Shown here piece by piece: positions 34,035 through 42,993 of a stretch of 64,000 nt of DNA. Positions within the stretch are counted from its first letter, which is position 1, and each line of letters begins with the position of its first letter. The notes beneath the pieces were generated by a model, which saw only the letters and a list, made by a program, of their open reading frames with translations, did no database searches and had not been told where the DNA came from. Origin of the DNA: an uncultured Bacteroidales bacterium (lineage in GTDB: Bacteria > Bacteroidota > Bacteroidia > Bacteroidales > F082); assembly GCA_947166105.1 (NCBI GenBank), contig CAMVCZ010000001.1, forward strand, positions 62,001 through 126,000, given 5' to 3'. Made by a program: the position numbers and the translations under genes.

Positions 34035-34064
34035 CAAAAATACGGAATATCGTTTTTTTGGCAA
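34035..34064 (-). promoter_or_regulatory. Promoter of the rnfBCDGEA operon
   Basis: Minus-strand TATTTTTG at 34035-34042 and TTG (CAA at 34062-34064) separated by 19 bases, a full consensus match. It lies between rseC and rnfB, so rnf can be transcribed independently of rseC. Confidence 0.75.
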
Positions 34065-34152
34065 AGGAAAAATTATTCAAATCACATTACAAAACTATAC
34101 AATTTGCATTATACGAATCATATAAAATTTCATAAATTAAAGTAACTAATTG

Positions 34153-34572
34153 TTACTCAATAATATATAAAAACTTATTCTTGAGTTTGTCGCGGCGCAA
34201 ATAGAGTATAATATAATAAGGTATCAGTGCGACGATGGCGATGAGTGCCGACAAGCCTTCGTTCAGCCCCAAGCCAAGGCATACGAAAAGCACGGCCAAA
34301 AGCAGAAGAATCGGGATGAGATAGGCCAAAACCGCCGCCTTGTTGCCCTGCCCAATGGCCATTTTCACGTTCACTTTTTGGTTCAACGCGAAGTCCTGAC
34401 CCTTGGGTCGTGGCACGGTGAGGATTTTCTCAGTCTGTTCGCCCATGCCGCAGGCACTTTTGGCATGGCAGGCAGCGCACGCGCTCTGCGCCAATATCTT
34501 GATTTCCAGTTCGTCGTCGGTGATTTTAGTGACGATACCCTCGTGGGAGATGGTGTTGCTTTCGTTGGTCAT
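34153..34572 (-). CDS. rseC: RseC/MucC-family positive regulator of SoxR/sigma-E type
   Basis: 139 residues: an N-terminal cytoplasmic domain with four cysteines (SACAACHAKSACGMGEQ), followed by two hydrophobic helices (VLAYLIPILLLLAVLFVCLGLGL and LSALIAIVALIPYYIILYL) and a basic tail. RseC-family proteins are linked to Rnf: in enteric bacteria RseC acts with Rnf in the reduction of SoxR. In Bacteroidota this gene frequently sits directly before rnfB, as here. The protein may deliver or stabilise iron-sulfur clusters or modulate the complex. Confidence 0.85.
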   Translation of the reverse strand: MTNESNTISHEGIVTKITDDELEIKILAQSACAACHAKSACGMGEQTEKILTVPRPKGQDFALNQKVNVKMAIGQGNKAAVLAYLIPILLLLAVLFVCLGLGLNEGLSALIAIVALIPYYIILYLRRDKLKNKFLYIIE

Positions 34573-34579
34573 AATGCCG

Positions 34580-34610
34580 CAAAAATAGGATTTTTATCGG
34601 CTCATTGCAA
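34580..34610 (-). promoter_or_regulatory. Promoter of rseC
   Basis: Minus-strand TATTTTTG at 34580-34587 and TTG (CAA at 34608-34610) 20 bases upstream. It lies just before the rseC start and close to the -7-like TATTTTTG at 34620-34627 of the divergent YihY gene. Confidence 0.65.
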
Positions 34611-34645
34611 CAAAACCCGTATTTTTGCGCCATAAAACTCCGTTT

Positions 34646-35974
34646 ATGCCCAACAAAGAAAAGAAAGACGGAAAACTGTCAATCTGGCTGCAAGCCAAAA
34701 TGCAGACGGTGAAGGAGTGGTACAACCGCGACGACAACTTCTTGCGCTTGGTGCGTTTCCCTGGCACGAAGTTGCCGCTGATGGATGTGCTCATCGACTT
34801 CTTCAAGCTGTTCACCAAGGGCCGCACCGTCGACCGCGCCGCTGGCGTGGCGTTCAATTTCTTTGTCGCGCTCTTTCCGCTGATTCTCTTTTTCTTCACT
34901 CTGATTCCCTACATCCCCATCCCAAACCTTTACGGAAGGGTGATGTTAGCCTTGGATGATTTCCTTATCCCTTCAGGGACAATGGATTACGTTAAGGAAA
35001 CCATCGATGGCATCATGAATCGGCCCCACGATGGCTTGCTTTCCATCAGTGTCGTTTTGTGCTTGGTGTTTGGCTCAAGCGGCATCGTGGCTGTGTTCAA
35101 TGGTTTCCGAAATGTTTACGCCGACTACCTCACTTTCAAGGGCTTAGGGCTGAAAGGTTGGCTGATTCAGCGGCTGTTTGCCATCATCATGCTTATCATC
35201 ATCGGGGCTTTGGTGGTGGTTTCAGTCCTGCTGATTTCCTTGGGTGGCACGGCCCTGAAATATTTGGTCACAAACGAAATCATCGAAGGAGGTTCGTTTA
35301 CCTTCTTCTTGTTCATGGTATTGCGTTGGGTGATAGGTGTTTTCGCCCTTTGTTTTGGCATTGCGTTGCTGTATTATTTCGGCAATGTCAGGTTCAATGA
35401 GCATTACCGTCAGGAACTCAAGCGGCTTGGCCCCAACGGGGAAAAACGCTATCGCAACTTCGTGGTTTTCAGTCCCGGAACGATTCTCGCCACCACGCTT
35501 TTCGTTCTCGGAACGGTGGGTTTCAACACCTATATCTCCAATTTTGCACGCTATAACGTGTTGTATGGCTCCATTGGCACACTCATCATACTCCTGCTTT
35601 GGATTTGGATTGTTGCCATCCTGATTTTGGCTGGCAACGACCTCAACTCGGGCATTCGGCGCGGATACGACAAACTGAGTGACGCGGAAGACGAGGTGCG
35701 CCGCCGCGAAATCGTCATCGAGGACTTGAAGAAACACATTCAGGCCTATCAAACCGCTAATGAATACCGTTTGGAGCGCATTGAGGAGTTGAAGAGAAGC
35801 ATTGAGGAGAAGAATGTCTTGGTTCATGACTTGGAGGAGCAAAACAAGGATTACGAGTTGATTATCAAGGCGTACCAGAAGTTTGCCGAGCATGAACGCA
35901 AGCGTTCCGACGAGCAATACGAAAAGACAATTGACTTGAAAGAGGAGTTTGAAAAGTTGGGTAATCCGTCATAA
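34646..35974 (+). CDS. YihY/BrkB-family membrane protein with C-terminal coiled coil
   Basis: 442 residues from the ATG at 34646; an in-frame TTG at 34625 lies within the TATTTTTG element (34620-34627) and is unlikely. Residues about 35-300 are a YihY/BrkB domain (formerly and wrongly called RNase BN): six helices with AAGVAFNFFVALFPLILFFF and YFGNVRFNEHYR. The last 110 residues are a long charged helix with heptads (RREIVIEDLKKHIQAYQTAN to YEKTIDLKEEFEKLG), predicted to be a coiled coil. The coiled-coil tail is uncommon in short YihY proteins and may mediate oligomerisation. It is followed nine bases later by the flippase gene. Confidence 0.85.
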   Translation: MPNKEKKDGKLSIWLQAKMQTVKEWYNRDDNFLRLVRFPGTKLPLMDVLIDFFKLFTKGRTVDRAAGVAFNFFVALFPLILFFFTLIPYIPIPNLYGRVMLALDDFLIPSGTMDYVKETIDGIMNRPHDGLLSISVVLCLVFGSSGIVAVFNGFRNVYADYLTFKGLGLKGWLIQRLFAIIMLIIIGALVVVSVLLISLGGTALKYLVTNEIIEGGSFTFFLFMVLRWVIGVFALCFGIALLYYFGNVRFNEHYRQELKRLGPNGEKRYRNFVVFSPGTILATTLFVLGTVGFNTYISNFARYNVLYGSIGTLIILLLWIWIVAILILAGNDLNSGIRRGYDKLSDAEDEVRRREIVIEDLKKHIQAYQTANEYRLERIEELKRSIEEKNVLVHDLEEQNKDYELIIKAYQKFAEHERKRSDEQYEKTIDLKEEFEKLGNPS

Positions 35975-35983
35975 TCAGGCACT

Positions 35984-37519
35984 ATGGGCATCGTAGCACG
36001 ACAGAGTATCAAGGGCACCATCGCCACCTATATCGGGGTGGCCGTGGGCATTGTCACGACTTTCTTCATTCAGACGAAAGCCTTTCAGCCTGAGCAAATT
36101 GGCCTTATCGACATCTTGTTGCAATGCTCCTTGTTGTTTGGCGGTTTGGCGCAATTGGGTACCAACTCGTCCGCCATGCGCTACTATCCTTTCTTCAAGG
36201 ACGAAAAGCACCGCGATCACGGCTTTTTCGGCTGGACTTTGCTCGTCCCGCTGATTGGTTTCACATTCTTTTTGCTTGCGTTTTTCCTCTTCAAAGGCAC
36301 GATAGTCAATTTCTTTACGAAAGATTCCGAAGTGGGCGCGGAGTTGTTTGCTAAATATGTGAATTTCGTCGTTCCACTGGCGTTTTTCATGCTCTATATC
36401 TCTGTTTTTGAGACGAATAGCAATCTTCTGCTTCGCATTGTTTTGCCCAAGTTCATCCGCGAGGTCGGGTTGCGTGTCGGAACTCTTACGATATATCTGC
36501 TTTATTTCTATGAAATCATTGATTTTGATGGTGTTATCATTTCGTTTTGTGTTCTTTACGGCCTTGCTACCTTAATTAATATAGTCTATTTGCTGTCACT
36601 CAAACGGGTGTCGTTCAAGATAGAGCCGAGGTTCATTTCGGCACAACTTAGGCGTGATTTCCTATTCTACACCTTGTTTATGATTACGGCGGCCTTGGCG
36701 GGCAACGTGATTCCCATGCTGAGCAAGTTTTTCGTGGCGGCCAAGACGAGTTTCCATTTGGCGGGCGTGTTCACAATAGCCACCAACATTGCAGCACTGG
36801 TGGAGATGCCCTACCGCTCGCTGGGAGCCATTTCGCGCCCGCACATCTCCGACGCGATGGCCAAACAAGACATCAAAACGGCTGATGCCTTGTGCAAGAA
36901 TGTAGCTCTGCATCAGTTCATCGCAGGCAGTTTCGTGTTTTTCATCGTGTGGATTAACATAGACTTTCTCTTTGACCTGTTGCCCAATGGCGAAATTTAC
37001 CGTTTGGGCAAATGGGCGGTACTTATCCTTTCGTTGAGCCGCCTCATCTATTCCACGCTCGGCGTGATAACCACAGCGTTGAGTTATTCCAAATATTATT
37101 ACTATTCCCTAATTTTCACCATCTTGCTCGCCACAATGTCCATCATCCTGAACAGTTGGCTCGTCCCAAAATGGGACATCACAGGCGGTGCCTTGGCCAA
37201 TGTTGGGTCCTATTTGGTGTATTTCGTCTTGCTTTTGGCCTTCATCAAGTGGAAAATCGGCGTGATGCCGCTGTCGAAGAAACTAATCCCCGTGGCGGCG
37301 ATAGTTTTGGCTTTGTTTGCGCTCAATTGGCTGTGGACAAGCGCATTAACACCATTATTTGCCAATCTTTTCGAGAATCCCATTTTAGGCTATGTCATTG
37401 ATGCAGCCTTGAAATCAGCCCTATTCCTTGTCTTGGGAATGGTGGCGTTATATAAATTGAAGGTTTCACAGTCTTTGAATGATTTGGTGGAGAAGGCACT
37501 CAACAAGAATATGCACTGA
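35984..37519 (+). CDS. Polysaccharide/lipid-linked glycan flippase (MOP superfamily)
   Basis: 511 residues and about 12-14 hydrophobic helices. The first segment (GIVARQSIKGTIATYIGVAVGIVTTFFI) and the repeated G-x-x-x-x motifs resemble Wzx/RfbX-type flippases that turn undecaprenyl-linked oligosaccharides to the periplasmic face. The 3' end overlaps the convergent glycosyltransferase gene by 20 bases. Its cargo could be the glycan made by the neighbouring glycosyltransferases and perhaps decorated by the phosphonate operon; that is an inference from position. Confidence 0.8.
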   Translation: MGIVARQSIKGTIATYIGVAVGIVTTFFIQTKAFQPEQIGLIDILLQCSLLFGGLAQLGTNSSAMRYYPFFKDEKHRDHGFFGWTLLVPLIGFTFFLLAFFLFKGTIVNFFTKDSEVGAELFAKYVNFVVPLAFFMLYISVFETNSNLLLRIVLPKFIREVGLRVGTLTIYLLYFYEIIDFDGVIISFCVLYGLATLINIVYLLSLKRVSFKIEPRFISAQLRRDFLFYTLFMITAALAGNVIPMLSKFFVAAKTSFHLAGVFTIATNIAALVEMPYRSLGAISRPHISDAMAKQDIKTADALCKNVALHQFIAGSFVFFIVWINIDFLFDLLPNGEIYRLGKWAVLILSLSRLIYSTLGVITTALSYSKYYYYSLIFTILLATMSIILNSWLVPKWDITGGALANVGSYLVYFVLLLAFIKWKIGVMPLSKKLIPVAAIVLALFALNWLWTSALTPLFANLFENPILGYVIDAALKSALFLVLGMVALYKLKVSQSLNDLVEKALNKNMH

Positions 37520-38612
37520 TGATTCTATCAGCGATAATGTTGGGTGAAAATTGCATGATGCAGTTTTCTGAAATCTGTTTTGGCTTGTATTCGTGATAGT
37601 TTTGTCGTAGGGTTAGCATGGCAAGAGCAAGTGCATCAATATCGTTCACGGGAACAAGCAAACCATTGCTTTCATCGACAAACGACTCCGGACCGCCGCA
37701 TCGTGTGGCGATAACGGGAAGTCCGGCATACATGGCCTCGATATAACTCACGCCAAAAGTCTCACTCTGCGAGGGCAGCACAAATACATGGCTTTTTTGA
37801 TAAAATCGGTTGATTTCATCTCGATTGAGCCGTCCCAATAATTCGACCTGGGAAAGCAGTTGGAGTTTGTTGATAAGGCTTTTCAATTTTTCATGCTCTG
37901 GTCCATCACCGATAATATATAGCTTGGCATTTCCTTTCAATCGTGAAAAAGCTTCAATCAACTTGTCAAAAGCCTTTATTGGAATGAGATTGCCTACCGA
38001 AACAAAGATGAATGGAGACTCGTTTTTGTCGTGGGCAAAGCATCGGAAACTTTGATTGTCCACCATGTTGGGGATGACGATGCTGTCGTGTTGAAAGTTT
38101 TGCAAAATGTTGTTGCGTAAGGTTTCAGAAACACAAATCAATTGGTCACATTTTTTGTAGGCTTGAATGGCCAAGCGTTTATCCAAATTGCTGATTTGTT
38201 CGGCGGACTTGTTGAGTTTACTGCTGTGTTCGGTGATGACGAAATGAATACCATATTTCTTCTTCAGGATGCAGGCAATGGCAGCAATGGAGTAGAAGTG
38301 AGCGTGAACGACATCGGGCTTGCCAAACGATTTCAGCATGGCGCGGAAGGGGATCAATAAAAGCCTTTGAAGGAAAGGAATGGCTCTTCGATAAACATTG
38401 AGCGGCAGCGATAACTCAAAAACATGAACGCCCTCGCGTCTGTACTTGAACAGGCCGAAATGCCTTTTGTATGAAAATGCCCTGAAATCGATGACGATGA
38501 AAGCCACTTCTATGCCTTTTTGGGCCAAGGCCTTGGCTTGGTCGAATTCAAAAATGCCATTCAACGGGTCCTTTCGAGTGGGCATTCCTCTTGAGATGAT
38601 GGCGACTTTCAT
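37500..38612 (-). CDS. Glycosyltransferase family 4
   Basis: 370 residues. N-terminal acceptor domain (VAIISRGMPTRKDPLNGIFEFDQAKALA, DVVHAHFYSIAAIACILKK) and a C-terminal donor domain with FVSVGNLIPIKAFDKLIEAF, GDGPEHEKLK and the family signature ETFGVSYIEAMYAGLPVIAT. It uses nucleotide sugars to build surface glycans; the sugar is not predictable. It is the last gene of the phosphonate/LicD operon, three bases after licD, which ties phosphonate attachment to glycan assembly. It overlaps the convergent flippase gene at its 3' end. Confidence 0.9.
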   Translation of the reverse strand: MKVAIISRGMPTRKDPLNGIFEFDQAKALAQKGIEVAFIVIDFRAFSYKRHFGLFKYRREGVHVFELSLPLNVYRRAIPFLQRLLLIPFRAMLKSFGKPDVVHAHFYSIAAIACILKKKYGIHFVITEHSSKLNKSAEQISNLDKRLAIQAYKKCDQLICVSETLRNNILQNFQHDSIVIPNMVDNQSFRCFAHDKNESPFIFVSVGNLIPIKAFDKLIEAFSRLKGNAKLYIIGDGPEHEKLKSLINKLQLLSQVELLGRLNRDEINRFYQKSHVFVLPSQSETFGVSYIEAMYAGLPVIATRCGGPESFVDESNGLLVPVNDIDALALAMLTLRQNYHEYKPKQISENCIMQFSPNIIADRIISAYSC

Positions 38613-38615
38613 GGC

Positions 38616-39416
38616 TTATTGGATGTCAACGTAAATGATATGGGTAACTCGCTTTTCCTCTGGGGGGATTGTCATATAATCACCATAAATCGACCTCAAT
38701 AATAGGTCGTAATTTTTAGGTACATACACTTTTATGCCTTCAAACATTACCTCTTCCAATTCCAATGGATAAAGCCATTCTTTGGGGAAGAAGCAACAAT
38801 ATGGATCTCTTCGGATGTCGTAACCAATCAGGTTTTTGGGCCAGAGACATAGGGTTTTCCAAACCAACATGCATGACCATTTAATGATTGGGAAAGAGAT
38901 GGCAGCCAAATGGTTCTTCAGGGTTATGTCGTGTTTTGTGGCGAAGAACCAATTTGTCTTGGCTATCCATTTCAAAACGAATTTCATCGGTTTGCGAGGC
39001 GCATCGGGATAGTCGGTTAGCATAAAGATGTCCACGTAGATGCCTTTGTTGTAAGGTCTCGTGAAGTCTTCGTGTTGGGTGATGAAAAAGGAGTTTTTGT
39101 CACGAATTTTGGTGAGGGGTAGCCTGTATGAAGGGTCCGTTTCAGGCGTTTGCAATAAGAGGTTTTGAGGAAGCTCTTTTGGCGCGATTTCGAGGAACCT
39201 TCTGTAATCCGCTTCAGGCATGGTGACATCCAAGTCATCATCCCATGGAATAAAGCCTTTGTGCCGAATAGCCCCAATCAAACAACCAAAGTCCAGATAA
39301 TACTTGATGTCGTGTTTGCGGCAGATTCTATCGATTTCTATAAAAATATCTAAGAGGCGCATTTGGAGCTTGCGCAAATCAGTGCCTTCACCATTATACT
39401 TAGAAAAGTCTTCCAT
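38616..39416 (-). CDS. LicD-family phosphotransferase
   Basis: 266 residues with the complete LicD core: YYLDFGCLIGAIRHKGFIPW and the metal-binding WDDDLDVTMPEADYRRFL (near residues 42-75). The well-known LicD proteins move phosphocholine from CDP-choline to glycans. Here the gene sits 12 bases downstream of a phosphonate pathway whose first enzyme is fused to a cytidylyltransferase, so the donor is more likely a CMP-activated phosphonate such as hydroxyethylphosphonate or a related group. The acceptor is probably a sugar made by the glycosyltransferase downstream. Confidence 0.88.
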   Translation of the reverse strand: MEDFSKYNGEGTDLRKLQMRLLDIFIEIDRICRKHDIKYYLDFGCLIGAIRHKGFIPWDDDLDVTMPEADYRRFLEIAPKELPQNLLLQTPETDPSYRLPLTKIRDKNSFFITQHEDFTRPYNKGIYVDIFMLTDYPDAPRKPMKFVLKWIAKTNWFFATKHDITLKNHLAAISFPIIKWSCMLVWKTLCLWPKNLIGYDIRRDPYCCFFPKEWLYPLELEEVMFEGIKVYVPKNYDLLLRSIYGDYMTIPPEEKRVTHIIYVDIQ

Positions 39417-39428
39417 AAAATAGTAGTA

Positions 39429-40511
39429 TTAAATTATCGATTTGTATAAAAACAAGCAATCGCGGTTGTTCAGATGGATAGGGTTGTTTTTCAATCTTGT
39501 CGGATTCACTGAGTTTGTGAGCACTTCCAACTCCATCACTCTGTCTTTTGTTTCTGGATTTTGCAGTTCCAATATCTTCAGCAAGTTAATGATGTAATTG
39601 GCCGCCTCGTTTGCATCGTGACATGCAAGCGCACTGGCAATGTCGTCAAAGGTGGTGAACAAATACTCCTTTCCCCTTGGGTCTACGCATTGTTCGGGAT
39701 GGTTGATCATATATTGCCAAACCACGGGTAGACACAATGCCACGGCGTGACCATGTGGCAAGCCGTAAATCGAAGTCAGTTTGTAGCTCATGGCATGAGG
39801 AGCGGTGGTTTGGGTGATGTTTATGGCGCGGCCTGCATAGTTGGCGGCGGTCATGATGCCTTCAGCAGCCTCATCGGTGTTGTGGAAAATATAATCCTCC
39901 CAATACTGCATAATCATTTGAACCGCAATCTTGCTATACATCTTGCTTTCGTCAGTCGAGTTGACGCTCCACCATGACTCTATCCCTTGGCACAAGGCAT
40001 CCATCATGGTGCATTTCTTTTGGTAAAGTGGCAAGGTCTTTAAGAGCATAGGTTCAAGTATGGCATAATTTGGGATGATGCTCTCGTGTGTCACGCTTTG
40101 TTTCTTGCCCTCGAAATAAATGACGGCATAGCGTGTGCTTTCGCTGCCTGTGCCCGCCGTGGTTGGTATGGCGATGAGCGGCACACCGCTGTCTTTAGCC
40201 TCTTGTTGCAGGTGGTTTTGCGCTGGATCCATCTTGCAATATAGCTTGATGCACTTCGCCACATCGATGGTTGAGCCGCCGCCAATCGCCACTATGGCGT
40301 CGCATTGGTTGCTGTTGAAAAGCTCCACACCTTTGCATACCTGTTCGTAAAGAGGGTTTGGGGTAAACTGGTCAAAAATAGTCTTGGGATGGAATACGTC
40401 TTTTATGGGCAAGAAGGAGAATGAAGAATCGCAAACCAGCAAATAATTGCGGCTCCCGACTTCTTCCAATGCGATTTCGACATTCTTATGCCCTTTCAGA
40501 ATCTTCTGCAT
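39429..40511 (-). CDS. Iron-containing alcohol dehydrogenase, probable phosphonoacetaldehyde reductase
   Basis: 360 residues of the iron-dependent alcohol dehydrogenase family. The NAD-binding part has GGGSTIDVAK (near 77) and AIPTTAGTGSES (near 114); the metal-binding part has DALCQGIES, APHAMSY and GLPHGHAVAL. In many family members the first motif is D-x-x-x-H; here the histidine position is glutamine. The location between phosphonopyruvate decarboxylase and LicD points to reduction of phosphonoacetaldehyde to 2-hydroxyethylphosphonate, the PhpC-type reaction, rather than transamination to aminoethylphosphonate. No aminotransferase lies in the operon, which supports this. The start is five bases after the decarboxylase stop. 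Confidence 0.8.
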   Translation of the reverse strand: MQKILKGHKNVEIALEEVGSRNYLLVCDSSFSFLPIKDVFHPKTIFDQFTPNPLYEQVCKGVELFNSNQCDAIVAIGGGSTIDVAKCIKLYCKMDPAQNHLQQEAKDSGVPLIAIPTTAGTGSESTRYAVIYFEGKKQSVTHESIIPNYAILEPMLLKTLPLYQKKCTMMDALCQGIESWWSVNSTDESKMYSKIAVQMIMQYWEDYIFHNTDEAAEGIMTAANYAGRAINITQTTAPHAMSYKLTSIYGLPHGHAVALCLPVVWQYMINHPEQCVDPRGKEYLFTTFDDIASALACHDANEAANYIINLLKILELQNPETKDRVMELEVLTNSVNPTRLKNNPIHLNNRDCLFLYKSII

Positions 40512-40516
40512 GGTGC

Positions 40517-41641
40517 TTATTTTGATAGGAATCTCATCAAGGCTTCCTTGTTTTGGATGGGGGTGGTTGTGGGGCGTCCCAAGTCCTTTCGGTTGCCTTT
40601 TTTTACTTTTACTTCGAGAAAAACCGGGCCTGTCGAATCCTTCACTTTGTCCAGAACTGCTTCAAGGTCGGCTTTGTTATCGACGCTGTAAATGGCAGCA
40701 TATCCAACCGCCATTGCAACTGCTGGCAAGTCAATTTTCAAGCCAACCGTAGGCTGTCCGCCAACACTGTCGTGGGCACCGTTGTTGAACACTACATGAA
40801 CATAATTTTTCGGTGCTTTTGAGGCCACAATAGCCAAACTGCCCATGTGCATGATGCTGGCTCCGTCGCCATCGAAGCACCAAACTCGGCGTTCTGGTTG
40901 TTCAAGAGCAATTCCCAAAGCAATCTGGGAGGCATGGCCCATTGAACCAACGGTCAAGAAATCGCGTTCATGGCTTTGGTTCATTGCAGCGCGGTATTCG
41001 AATAGTTCCCGACTTATCATACCAGTTGTGCTGACAATGCAATCTCTTTCGCCGAGGCTGGCAGTCGCAGACTGGATAGCATCTTCGCGGCACATCGTAA
41101 GGTTGTTCGTTTCAATGTTTTGAAGTTTGTATTCTTCAAAGGTGTCTTTTTCAATCACAAGCGCGTAAACCTCTTTGTTTCTAATGACTTCAGCGGCTTT
41201 TGAGATTTGTTTCACAGCTTTGTCCTTCTCTTTACTCAACACGTCGAAGTTGATTCCCATTACGTTGAGCAATCCAGTGGTTATTTTGCCCTGTTTTATG
41301 TGTTGCGGCTCGTCATGAATGCCGGGTTTTCCGCGCCAACCGATGAGGAGAAGCATCGGGATGTTATAGACTTCCTTGTCGGTGAGTGAAGCGAGAGGGT
41401 TGATGGCGTTCCCTTCGCCGCTGTTTTGCATATAGACACAACCGGCTTTCCCCGTGGCCAAGTAATGGCCGGCGGCCAAACCAACCGCAGCGCCTTCGTT
41501 GGCGGCGATGATGTTATGAGCCGCATCGAAATGGTCGGTGATGTAGGCACACATGCTTTTCAGCAGGCTATCGGGCACACCGGCATAGAAATCAATACCT
41601 TCGGAACGAAGTTTTTCGATGAAAAATTCAGGCGTAATCAT
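40517..41641 (-). CDS. aepY: Phosphonopyruvate decarboxylase
   Basis: 374 residues from the ATG at 41641 ([15 protein letters not shown]); a longer open frame upstream overlaps the preceding gene and is not needed. It is a thiamine-diphosphate enzyme: N-terminal part with [11 protein letters not shown] and the catalytic-type [17 protein letters not shown], and C-terminal cofactor motif [20 protein letters not shown] followed by [16 protein letters not shown]. It converts phosphonopyruvate to phosphonoacetaldehyde, the irreversible step that drives phosphonate biosynthesis. It overlaps the mutase gene by four bases (ATGA), as expected for tightly linked pathway enzymes. Confidence 0.93.
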   Translation of the reverse strand: MITPEFFIEKLRSEGIDFYAGVPDSLLKSMCAYITDHFDAAHNIIAANEGAAVGLAAGHYLATGKAGCVYMQNSGEGNAINPLASLTDKEVYNIPMLLLIGWRGKPGIHDEPQHIKQGKITTGLLNVMGINFDVLSKEKDKAVKQISKAAEVIRNKEVYALVIEKDTFEEYKLQNIETNNLTMCREDAIQSATASLGERDCIVSTTGMISRELFEYRAAMNQSHERDFLTVGSMGHASQIALGIALEQPERRVWCFDGDGASIMHMGSLAIVASKAPKNYVHVVFNNGAHDSVGGQPTVGLKIDLPAVAMAVGYAAIYSVDNKADLEAVLDKVKDSTGPVFLEVKVKKGNRKDLGRPTTTPIQNKEALMRFLSK

Positions 41642-42951
41642 TGCTTTGTTCCAGGGATGAGGGTTAGTATTTCCTTGATGGGCATACAGTAATCGTTGCT
41701 GGCCTCCAAACTGCGTTGGTGTTTGAGGATGCTTTGGGCACATTTCACCATAGCAGGATAGGCAGCACGGAGCATGTGGTTGGCATAAATGACCACATTG
41801 ATGCCCCATGAGGCCAACTCGTCTTCAGTGAACTGGTTGTAAGTGGTGGGTACGGCCACAATGGGCGTTTCGGTGTCTTTTTCACGAAAACGCTGACAAA
41901 ACGCTTTAATGTCCATTCCGTCTTGGTTTTTGGAGTGTATCATGATGCCGTCAGCCCCAGCCGCGATGTAGGCAAAGGCGCGTTCCAAAGCGTCTTCAAC
42001 GGTCTTGCCAGCTATGAGGCTCTCAATGCGTGCTATAATCATGAAGTCTTCCGTGATTTGGGCATTTTTGCCTGCTTTGATTTTGGCGCAGAAATTTTCG
42101 ATGGAGTCTTGTGTCTGTTTGGCATCGGTGCCGAACAGTGAGTTCTGCTTCAAGCCGATTTTGTCCTCAATGATGACAGCCGAGATGCCAAGACGCTCCA
42201 AAGTGCGAACGGTGAACACGAAATGCTCCAGTTTGCCGCCTGTGTCGCCATCGAAAATGACAGGCTTGGTGGTCACTTCGAGGGCATCGTTCAAGTCGTG
42301 AAGGCGGGTTGTGATGTCAACCGCCTCAATGTCGGGTTTGCCTTTGCTTGTGCTGTCGGTGAGCGAAGAGGCCCACATACCATCGAATTCCTGCTTCCTT
42401 CCATTGACTTCAACAAAAGTGTTTTCTATTATTAGCCCTGTTAATCCATTATGGCTTTCCAGGATGCGCACGATTTTTTTTGCCCCTATCAGGCGACGCA
42501 GCCTCTTCAACCTGATTTCGGGGGTAGTGCCAATCTCTTTGAGCCGTTGGTTCATGGCGGTGCTGCTAATGCCTTGGGTATAAGGAATGTCGATTACTTT
42601 CCCGCCCCATTCTGCCATGGCTTCGATGATGCGCTGACGGGTCTTGGCCTGCACTCCTTCTTTCCAGTCGTCGCCATGCACCACATAATCCGGTTTCAGT
42701 TCTCGCAAGTTTGGAACGTAATCCAATGTGGTTTGTGGCACTACACGGTCAACGCCTTTGATGTTGCTGACGATTTCGGCCCTTTGCTCGTAGTTGAGAT
42801 AAGGTAGGCGCTTGTAGCTGGCAATGGCAGCATCGGTCAGGACACCTACCGTAACGCTACCTAACTTGCAGGCTTCATGTATGATGTTCAGATGACCCGG
42901 ATGAATCATGTCGGCGCTCATGCCGACGTAAACTGTTTTTTGGGGTTCCAT
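41638..42951 (-). CDS. aepX: Phosphoenolpyruvate mutase fused to a nucleotidylyltransferase
   Basis: 437 residues in two domains. Residues 1 to about 135 are a cytidylyltransferase-like domain with the HxGH motif in [12 protein letters not shown] and the later [10 protein letters not shown] motif. Residues about 145-437 are PEP mutase: [17 protein letters not shown], and the diagnostic [13 protein letters not shown], which separates it from isocitrate-lyase relatives. The mutase makes phosphonopyruvate from phosphoenolpyruvate. The fused transferase (PntC-like) is expected to activate the final phosphonate with CTP so it can be transferred to a glycan. It is the first gene of the phosphonate operon. 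Confidence 0.95.
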   Translation of the reverse strand: MEPQKTVYVGMSADMIHPGHLNIIHEACKLGSVTVGVLTDAAIASYKRLPYLNYEQRAEIVSNIKGVDRVVPQTTLDYVPNLRELKPDYVVHGDDWKEGVQAKTRQRIIEAMAEWGGKVIDIPYTQGISSTAMNQRLKEIGTTPEIRLKRLRRLIGAKKIVRILESHNGLTGLIIENTFVEVNGRKQEFDGMWASSLTDSTSKGKPDIEAVDITTRLHDLNDALEVTTKPVIFDGDTGGKLEHFVFTVRTLERLGISAVIIEDKIGLKQNSLFGTDAKQTQDSIENFCAKIKAGKNAQITEDFMIIARIESLIAGKTVEDALERAFAYIAAGADGIMIHSKNQDGMDIKAFCQRFREKDTETPIVAVPTTYNQFTEDELASWGINVVIYANHMLRAAYPAMVKCAQSILKHQRSLEASNDYCMPIKEILTLIPGTKQ

Positions 42952-42993
42952 TATTTATTGCTCAATAATTATGTTTACTATTATCAATGTATG

